21,174 nucleotides of DNA from a virus: the IMG/VR virus record IMGVR_UViG_3300025636_000050, positions 1-21,174 of that record; one strand, given 5' to 3'. The position numbers and the translations under genes were made by a program. Below the pieces are notes generated by a model. That model ran no database searches. It was not told where the DNA came from and saw only the letters and a list, made by a program, of their open reading frames with translations. The stretch's first letter is position 1. Each line of letters begins with the position of its first letter. Positions 14,503-21,174 of this stretch are shown in pieces.

Positions 14503-17500
14503 TGGCATATAATAACGACCAAAATCCAACTAACCTTCCTATTGGAGACAATAACAGGCGCCGTAGTTCAGATCACTTACCTAGATATTTTAGAACTAGA
14601 GTTAATAACAAATTTCTTTCTAGTACAATAGATCAGCTAATGCAACCAGGATCAGCTGAAAAGCTTAATGGATACTTTGGACAAAAAGAAGCCAAAGGAT
14701 TTCGAACAAAAGATTTTTATATTGGTGATGTAAATAAACAACGAGAAGATTATCAGTTTGAACCTTCTTCTGTGATAAAAGATTCTTTAGGAAACATAAG
14801 TTTTTATAGCGATTATAATGATTATGTTAACCAGTTATCGTCATTAGGAAGTAGTGTTTCGGATCATAGTTTACTTAATAGACAAGAATATTATTCTTGG
14901 AAGCCGAATATTGATTGGGACAAATTTGTAAACTTTAGAGAATACTACTGGTTGCCTACAGGCCCTCGACCTATACAAATATCAGGCGAAAAAGACAACG
15001 TAGTAAAAACTATTAAAGTTACTGCTATTGATAATGGCGAAAATTACGGATACGTATTTACACCTGATGGACTTACTCAAAATCCTGTTTTAACATTGTT
15101 TAGAGGTATAACTTATAAGTTTGAAATTAATGCTAAAGGAAATCCGCTGTCGTTTAGAACTAAAAAAGATTCAGCACCGATATATACGCCTAATTTTTTG
15201 TATGAACAAAACGAAAAAGTTAACTTTAATGGCGGAATTTATATATGTAATTCTGCACATGTGTCTGGTGTAAATTTAGATCTAGACTTATGGGATTTGG
15301 ATACATCATTTAACTTATCTAATGTAGTAAGTGAAAATAGTATAGAATTAGGAACTATAGAAGTTACTTTAGACCAAAGTACCCCTGATTTAATTTATTA
15401 CATGTCAGATAACGACTTGTATGCAAGTAATGTTATAAATGTTCTTGACATCACTGAAGCAACTTCTATTAATGTAGAAGAAGAAATTATAGGAACAAAG
15501 ACTTACAAAACAGAATCAAATGTTGAATTGTCTAATGGCATGAAAATAGAGTTTGTAGGAAAAGTTACGCCTGAAAAATATGCAACTGGCTTTTGGTATG
15601 TAGAAGGAGTTGGAGATGGCATAATGTTAAGGTCAGAAGAAGATCTTAATGTTCCTAGCTCATACACATCGGATTTAATCGTAGAGTTTGATACTGAAGG
15701 ATTTGACGAACTTCCTTATTCAGAAGCAATAGGTTATCCTTCTAATAAAGATTATATTACAATTAATAGAGCAAGTCAAGATGGAAACTTATGGTCAAAA
15801 TATAATCGTTGGTTTCATAAAAGTGTAATTGAAAAAAGTGCAGAGATTAACAATCAGCCTCTCGAGTTAGATCAGTCTGCACGAGCAACTAGACCTATTA
15901 TTGAGTTTGAACCTAACTTAAAATTATTTAATTATGGGACAGTTGTTAAGAAAAGTATTGACTTAGTAGACGATTTTACAAAAGATGCTTTTAGTACAAT
16001 TGAAGGATCTGAAGGTTATAATATTGATAATGTAGATTTATCTAATGGCATGAGAGTGTTATTTACTGCTGACAATGATCCTCTAGTATATGGTAAGATT
16101 TTTGAAGTTAAATTTATTAATTTTAGAAATCGTAGACAAATTACTCTTACAGAAGTTGACGATAGTCAGCCTTTATTAAATGAAGTTGTTCTTTGTAAAC
16201 AAGGAACAGAATACAAAGGTAAGATGTTATGGTTTAACGGAACTCTGTGGAAACTAGCACAGCAAAAATTAAATTTAAATCAACCACCGTTATTTGATAT
16301 TTTTAATGAAAGTGCAATAAGTTATTCAGATAGTAACGAGTTTGAATCTACTACGTTTAAAGGAACAGAACTGTTTTCATATAAAATTGGGTTAGGTGTA
16401 AATGATTCTGAATTAGGGTTTCCATTAACGTATAGAAGTATTGAAAATGTTGGCGACATTGTATTTGAATATGACTTATCTTTTGATACCCTGACTTATG
16501 CTAAAACAGGAGAAACACCGATAACAGCCTCTGTTAATCGAGGATATCTTAGAAAATATACATCAAGAACTGAATTTGAAGTATTAAACGGTTGGACAAA
16601 GGCAACAGATTATAGTACACAATCTGTTATTAGACAATACGTTAATGATAATACTAGAACCTTTTTTACAGTAGATGTTTATGAAAGAAGCGGATTATTA
16701 GATGATTTATGGTTAAGAGTTTTTGTAAATAATTCTTTAAAATTTAAAGATGTAGACTATACAACTTCTATGGATGCTAATGAAAATTTAACAATTAAAT
16801 TTAACAATTTGTCTTTAGACGATAACATTGTTATTAAAACTAGGTCAGCAGCTGAAAAAACAGAAAACGGAAAATATGAAATTCCTAGTAATTTGGAAAG
16901 AAATCCGTTAAACACTAATGTTAATGAATTTACGCTAGGTGAAATAAATGATCATGTTGGAACAATCGTTGAAGAAATAAATGAGTTTAACGGCATTTAT
17001 CCCGGAACAAGCAATTTAAGAGATTTAAAAGAGTTGTCAGGTTACGGAAAACGTATTGTAAAACATAGTTCGCCGTTAAACTTGCCGCTGTACCATATTG
17101 TTGATAAAGATGCAAATGTTATTAAAGCAATAAAATATGCAAGACGTGAATACGGAAAATTTAAAAGATCTTTCCTTCAGCATGCAGCAGACATAGGATT
17201 TAGTGGACCAGTAAAAGAGCACGTTGACTTAATATTAAAGGAAATGAATAAAGACAAAACTAAGTTAATGCCTTATTATTTTTCAGATATGATTCCATAT
17301 ACAGGCTCAACTAAGTTTATTGACGAAATTACAGATCCTGAAAATAACTTTTTTGCATTATCTAAGCCGTTTAATACTACTACTCCTAGCGATACTGCGG
17401 TGCAAGTTTACATAAACGGTCAGCAACTAATATATGGTAAAGACTATACATTTAACGACCAAGGTTTTATAATTGTTACTGCTTCTAAAGCACAAGGTGA

Positions 17501-20500
17501 CATAATCGAAATATATGAATACGAATCAACAAACGGTAGTTTTGTCCCACCAACTCCGACTAAGTTAGGGATATATCCTAAATTTATTCCTGAAGTATTT
17601 GTTGATGATACGTACCAAACACCTACAAAGGTAATACAAGGACACGACGGTAGTATTACTGTAGCATACGATGATTTTAGAGATGATCTTATATTAGAAT
17701 TAGAAAAGAGAATTTTTAATAATCTTAAAGTTGAATATAATACTGAGTTATTTGACATTTATGATTATGTGCCAGGATATAGTAGAAATACTGGGTTAAC
17801 ATTAGCCCAACTTAATAAGTCTATGATTAGTGACTTTGTCCAATGGTTGCAATTAGTTGATTCTGATTACACTAAGCATGAATTTTTTGTAAGAGAAAAT
17901 ACTTTTACATTTAATCATACTGGAATGACCACTGTCCAAGGACAGCCTGTAAATGGATGGTGGAGAGCTGTTTACAAATATGCATATGACACTGATCGTC
18001 CACACACACATCCTTGGGAAATGCAAGCATTTTCGATTAAGCCAACTTGGTGGGATGCACAATACGGACAAGCACCTTACACTAAAAATAACTTCTTAAT
18101 GTGGGAAGATATCGAAGCAGGTATTATTCGCACACCAAATACATTAGCTGTGCCTAATGAAAAAATTGCAAGAAAAAATTTAACAGCTCATATACCAGTT
18201 GATGATGATGGAAATTTAGTTAGTCCTGTTTTAAGTAGCTTTGTCGAAAGTTACAATACAACTACTTTGGACAATAATTTTACATTCGGCGATCATAGTC
18301 CTGTTGAAAATGCCTGGCGCAGAAGTTCAGAATATGCATTTGCATTGATTTCGTCATTAATTCTAAATCAACCAGCTAACGTATTCTCTACAGCATTTGA
18401 TAGAGTTAGACAAATTAGAGGGTTAACAGGCAATATTGTTTATGATATGCCTAACACACAAATTAGACTTAACAACATACAGTTTCCTAATACGTCAGAT
18501 GAAACTGATAGAGTTTATACATCGGGATTAATTGACTACATTAGCAATTATCTGTCTTCAAATGTTGATACTCCATATGATGAATATAAAGAAAATTTAA
18601 GAAATGTTGATAATCAAATTGGGTTTAAGCTAGGCGGATTTACTACAAAAGATAAATTTAAACTTATTTTAGATAGTCGAACTCCTACTAATAAAGGCAA
18701 TGTTTTTATACCCGAAGAAAATTATCAAATTTTTCTAAATACAAGTGCGCCAATTAAGAGCATTACTTATAGTGGAGTTATAGTTGAAAAACAATCTTAC
18801 GGATTTGTAATAAAAGGATATGATCAAGAATCTCCGTATTTTAATTATTATCCAGCAGTAGAATTGCAAAATGATCCGTTAGTAAGAATAGGCGGCATTA
18901 GTGCAAGTTTTGTAGAATGGAATGCTAACAAAACTTATGTTAACGGATCTATCATAGAACATCAAAATACTTATTATAGAGTTACTGAAACACATACAAG
19001 TAACAACGAGTTTGATGATACAAAAGTTGCTAAAATACCTAAATTGCCTGAGGAAGGCGGCAGCGAAGCTTACTTTAGAAAAGCGTTTGCTAATAATATT
19101 AAACAACTTCCATACGGAAGTGTCTTTGAAACAATTCAAGAAGTAGTTGACTTTATGTTAGGTTACAATCAATATCTTGAGACTGAAGGATTTGTTTTTG
19201 ATTATTATGCTGAAAAAAGTAATTTTGTGTCTAATTGGGAAACTAGTGCAAAAGAATTTATGTTTTGGACTACACAAAATTGGGGCGCTGGTTCAGTTAT
19301 AACATTAAGTCCAGGAGCATTCCAGCTTAAATTTAATTCTCAGTATGCAGTAGTTGATGATATTTATGATACGTTCTATGGTTATAGTTTACTTAAAGCT
19401 GATGGTAAAAAGCTTTTACCACAGAATGTTAGCTTAACAAGAGAAAATCCTCAAGAGTTTGTTATTAGACCAAAAGCAACAGAAGACGGAATTTATTCAG
19501 TTCGTCTTTCACTTGTGCAAAAAGAACATGTAGTTGTGATTGATAATAAAACTGTTTTTGGAGATATTATTTACGATCAAGAACCAGGGTACCGTCAAGA
19601 ACGAATTAAAGTATTAGGTTATAGATCAGGAGACTGGGACGGTTCTATTAACATTCCGGGTTTTGTATATGATAATGTAACTATCACAGAATGGAAGTCT
19701 TGGAAAGATTACAGTATAGGCGATGTAGTAAAGTACAAAGAGTTTTATTACATTGCTAAAAATAAAGTTCCAGGCACAGAAGTGTTTATTGCAAGTCAGT
19801 GGTCAATACTAAGCGAAAAACCAGAAGCAGAATTATTACCAAACTTTGAATATAAAACAAATCAATTTGCAGATTTCTACGATCTTGATACTGATAACTT
19901 TGATCTAGAACAACAAAAATTTGCACAGCATTTGATCGGATATCAAAATAGGGAGTATCTTGCTAATATCATTAACGATGATGTTAGCCAGTATAAATTC
20001 TATCAAGGAATGATTCAAGATAAAGGAACACAGAATTCTTTAACAAAGCTATTTGATGTACTTGGAAGTGCTGACAAAGATAGTTTAGATTTTTATGAAG
20101 AATGGGCTATTAAGGTAGGTCAATATGGAGCCGCAGCTGGGTTTGAAGAAGTTGAATATATATTAGATGAAGATAAATTTAAATTACAACCGCAGAGCGT
20201 AGAATTAGTAAATTCAGTAACAGGTGAAGAAACTGACTTAATTTATAGAATTAGGCCATTTGAAACATATTTAACACCTGAAAATTATACTCACACACCG
20301 TTCCCTACAAAGTATATTGATAATACATATACTAAAACTGCTGGTTATGTAAACTCAGACGATGTTGATTTTATTATTGACGAGTACAACTCTATTGTTA
20401 ATATAAATTATGATGATATTAGATATAATCATTTAGTATGGGTCGGAAATGTGGGACAGTCTTGGAATGTTTACACTTTTATAAAAGACGAAATATTTTT

Positions 20501-21174
20501 AGAAAGTGTTACTGAAGTAGGTGATCAAAAAGAATTGTCATTTAATGTTATTCCTAACGATCTAAATGTTAATGATATTATCGGAGTTGAATATACTGAC
20601 GAAGAAAATAATAAAATTGCAGAATTTGTAAAAATAACAAAAATTTTAAACAATAAAATTACTGTAAATAGTTCAATATTAACAGCGAGCGAAGCTGTAA
20701 CTAATCCTATTATAACAAAATTTGTAAGTGTAAGAGTTTCTACCCTTGAAGAAGCAGGCGAACTAATACAAACGTATAAACAAGGCATTAAGCGCATATG
20801 GATTGATGACGACGGTAGCGGAGAATGGAAAGTATTTAACAACACTCCGGGATTTAATGTTCAACAAACTATTGAAAATTCTGAGCCTGGAACTAACCAA
20901 AATTATGCTCAAGTTATTGTAGCAAGTAATAACAATACATTATTAGTAGTTGGATCTCCAGATGATGTTGACGGTAAAGTGTTTACATATATTAGAGCAG
21001 GCAATTCAGGATCGTTCCAACTTAACCAAATAATAGATCCAGACCAGGGGCTTGCTAAGTCATATCCTTCCTTTAGAGGAGGCGAAAGATATACTATTAC
21101 TGATATTGTTGTTTTTAATAAAGAATATTACGAAGCAACTAATACATTTACATCTACTGTTGTTATAGACATCG
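14502..21174 (+). CDS. Giant virion structural protein, partial (3' end outside window)
   Basis: The frame is open from ATG 14502-14504 to the window edge (2,224 codons, no stop). The start overlaps the gp6 stop (TAATG), with GGAGG at 14485-14489. The N-terminus (H25-L-P-R-Y-F-R-T-R, S40-S-T-I-D-Q-L, G53-Y/K-L-N-G-Y-F-G region, Y-Y-S-W-K-P-N-I-D-W-D-K-F near 131-143) resembles the large structural protein following gene 6 in marine T4-like phages. Two related segments begin near 340 and 510 (V-x-L-S-N-G-M). Residues about 1150-1215 include T-H-P-W-E-M-Q-A-F. Carbohydrate-binding-module-like segments lie near 1470, 1728 and 2188, and a propeller-like stretch begins near 2100. T4 has gp7 and gp8 at this gene position, so it may serve as the peripheral wedge or fibre anchor; this is inference. 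Confidence 0.8.
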   Translation, partial: MAYNNDQNPTNLPIGDNNRRRSSDHLPRYFRTRVNNKFLSSTIDQLMQPGSAEKLNGYFGQKEAKGFRTKDFYIGDVNKQREDYQFEPSSVIKDSLGNISFYSDYNDYVNQLSSLGSSVSDHSLLNRQEYYSWKPNIDWDKFVNFREYYWLPTGPRPIQISGEKDNVVKTIKVTAIDNGENYGYVFTPDGLTQNPVLTLFRGITYKFEINAKGNPLSFRTKKDSAPIYTPNFLYEQNEKVNFNGGIYICNSAHVSGVNLDLDLWDLDTSFNLSNVVSENSIELGTIEVTLDQSTPDLIYYMSDNDLYASNVINVLDITEATSINVEEEIIGTKTYKTESNVELSNGMKIEFVGKVTPEKYATGFWYVEGVGDGIMLRSEEDLNVPSSYTSDLIVEFDTEGFDELPYSEAIGYPSNKDYITINRASQDGNLWSKYNRWFHKSVIEKSAEINNQPLELDQSARATRPIIEFEPNLKLFNYGTVVKKSIDLVDDFTKDAFSTIEGSEGYNIDNVDLSNGMRVLFTADNDPLVYGKIFEVKFINFRNRRQITLTEVDDSQPLLNEVVLCKQGTEYKGKMLWFNGTLWKLAQQKLNLNQPPLFDIFNESAISYSDSNEFESTTFKGTELFSYKIGLGVNDSELGFPLTYRSIENVGDIVFEYDLSFDTLTYAKTGETPITASVNRGYLRKYTSRTEFEVLNGWTKATDYSTQSVIRQYVNDNTRTFFTVDVYERSGLLDDLWLRVFVNNSLKFKDVDYTTSMDANENLTIKFNNLSLDDNIVIKTRSAAEKTENGKYEIPSNLERNPLNTNVNEFTLGEINDHVGTIVEEINEFNGIYPGTSNLRDLKELSGYGKRIVKHSSPLNLPLYHIVDKDANVIKAIKYARREYGKFKRSFLQHAADIGFSGPVKEHVDLILKEMNKDKTKLMPYYFSDMIPYTGSTKFIDEITDPENNFFALSKPFNTTTPSDTAVQVYINGQQLIYGKDYTFNDQGFIIVTASKAQGDIIEIYEYESTNGSFVPPTPTKLGIYPKFIPEVFVDDTYQTPTKVIQGHDGSITVAYDDFRDDLILELEKRIFNNLKVEYNTELFDIYDYVPGYSRNTGLTLAQLNKSMISDFVQWLQLVDSDYTKHEFFVRENTFTFNHTGMTTVQGQPVNGWWRAVYKYAYDTDRPHTHPWEMQAFSIKPTWWDAQYGQAPYTKNNFLMWEDIEAGIIRTPNTLAVPNEKIARKNLTAHIPVDDDGNLVSPVLSSFVESYNTTTLDNNFTFGDHSPVENAWRRSSEYAFALISSLILNQPANVFSTAFDRVRQIRGLTGNIVYDMPNTQIRLNNIQFPNTSDETDRVYTSGLIDYISNYLSSNVDTPYDEYKENLRNVDNQIGFKLGGFTTKDKFKLILDSRTPTNKGNVFIPEENYQIFLNTSAPIKSITYSGVIVEKQSYGFVIKGYDQESPYFNYYPAVELQNDPLVRIGGISASFVEWNANKTYVNGSIIEHQNTYYRVTETHTSNNEFDDTKVAKIPKLPEEGGSEAYFRKAFANNIKQLPYGSVFETIQEVVDFMLGYNQYLETEGFVFDYYAEKSNFVSNWETSAKEFMFWTTQNWGAGSVITLSPGAFQLKFNSQYAVVDDIYDTFYGYSLLKADGKKLLPQNVSLTRENPQEFVIRPKATEDGIYSVRLSLVQKEHVVVIDNKTVFGDIIYDQEPGYRQERIKVLGYRSGDWDGSINIPGFVYDNVTITEWKSWKDYSIGDVVKYKEFYYIAKNKVPGTEVFIASQWSILSEKPEAELLPNFEYKTNQFADFYDLDTDNFDLEQQKFAQHLIGYQNREYLANIINDDVSQYKFYQGMIQDKGTQNSLTKLFDVLGSADKDSLDFYEEWAIKVGQYGAAAGFEEVEYILDEDKFKLQPQSVELVNSVTGEETDLIYRIRPFETYLTPENYTHTPFPTKYIDNTYTKTAGYVNSDDVDFIIDEYNSIVNINYDDIRYNHLVWVGNVGQSWNVYTFIKDEIFLESVTEVGDQKELSFNVIPNDLNVNDIIGVEYTDEENNKIAEFVKITKILNNKITVNSSILTASEAVTNPIITKFVSVRVSTLEEAGELIQTYKQGIKRIWIDDDGSGEWKVFNNTPGFNVQQTIENSEPGTNQNYAQVIVASNNNTLLVVGSPDDVDGKVFTYIRAGNSGSFQLNQIIDPDQGLAKSYPSFRGGERYTITDIVVFNKEYYEATNTFTSTVVIDI
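18906..19010 (+). other. Carbohydrate-binding-like module 1 in the giant protein
   Basis: Residues about 1469-1503 show W1473 followed by a K-T-Y-V-N-G-S-I-I turn, then Y-Y-R-V-T. This is the W...Y..G..V......Y.A layout of CBM5/12-type modules. The aromatic and glycine spacing is the only basis. Confidence 0.45.
19683..19811 (+). other. Carbohydrate-binding-like module 2 in the giant protein
   Basis: Residues about 1728-1770 contain W1731-K-S-W, D-Y-S-I-G-D-V-V-K-Y, then F-Y-Y-I-A-K and a closing Q-W. This is the best match to the CBM5/12 layout of the three, including the Y-x-x-G-D-x-V core and the terminal tryptophan. Confidence 0.55.
20790..21062 (+). other. Propeller-like segment at the end of the giant protein
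   Basis: From about residue 2097 the chain reads W2100-I-D-D-D-G-S-G-E-W, then N-T-L-L-V-V-G-S-P-D-D-V-D-G-K-V-F-T-Y-I near 2146-2165. The pattern L-V-V-G-x-P...G-x-V-x-x-Y is that of FG-GAP or integrin-type beta-propeller blades. One blade is visible; further blades would lie beyond the window. Confidence 0.45.
21063..21174 (+). other. Carbohydrate-binding-like module 3 in the giant protein, cut by the window edge
   Basis: Residues from about 2188 contain G-E-R-Y-T-I-T-D-I-V-V-F and E-Y-Y-E-A-T, similar to modules 1 and 2. The clear start tryptophan is missing, and the end lies outside the window. Confidence 0.35.

Noticed and set aside
17444-20845. Four minus-strand open frames in the right third
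   Set aside because: They lie opposite the giant structural gene, whose in-frame translation is coherent throughout. They have no start signals or family features.
1-21174. tRNA genes, insertion sequences, integrase/attachment sites or an anti-phage defence system
   Set aside because: No cloverleaf with a T-loop signature, transposase motif, terminal inverted repeats or defence-gene motif was seen. Nearly all sequence is accounted for by phage core genes.

Overview
The window is a block from an AT-rich, T4-like contractile-tailed phage, most likely a marine one of the exo-T-even group (cyanophage- or pelagiphage-like). The evidence is the T4-core gene set, the unusually long gp55-type sigma factor, the order 48/54-53-hub-5-25-6, and a giant structural gene that I associate with marine T4-like phages. 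The host cannot be fixed from the sequence. All family assignments come from reading motifs, not from database searches.

Left part (about 194-4520, minus strand): a DNA-metabolism and regulatory module. Read in transcription order it is a gp55-like late sigma factor, gp47 (Mre11-type nuclease), gp46 (Rad50/SMC-type ATPase with a zinc hook), a 69-residue basic protein of unknown function, and a small GIY-YIG-type nuclease. gp47/gp46 and gp46/69-aa overlap by ATGA. Two sigma70-type promoters with 17-bp spacers sit before gp55 (TTGACT/TATAAT) and before gp47 (perfect TTGACA/TATAAT). Bases 1-193 carry no gene I can support.

Right part (4600 to the window end, plus strand): the late baseplate module. 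It runs tail-tube cap/initiator (gp48/gp54-like), gp53, a 931-aa glycine/alanine-rich virion protein that is probably hub-associated, a gp5-type spike with no visible lysozyme domain, gp25, a long gp6, and a giant structural protein open for 2,224 codons to the window edge. Genes are tightly packed, with TAATG start/stop overlaps at two junctions. TAAATA late-promoter-like elements precede the first gene and gp6.

The two modules diverge from a 79-bp spacer. There the minus-strand sigma70-type promoter of the late sigma gene lies back-to-back with the putative plus-strand late promoter, separated by one base. This suggests a switch: host polymerase first makes gp55 and the recombination proteins, then gp55-programmed polymerase reads the baseplate genes. 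I see no defence system, CRISPR array, tRNA, insertion sequence or other clearly new system. The more unusual points are this divergent promoter pair, the lysozyme-less spike, an EF-hand-like loop in gp6, a 12-bp glycine-zipper repeat, and the modular giant protein with carbohydrate-binding-like and propeller-like segments.
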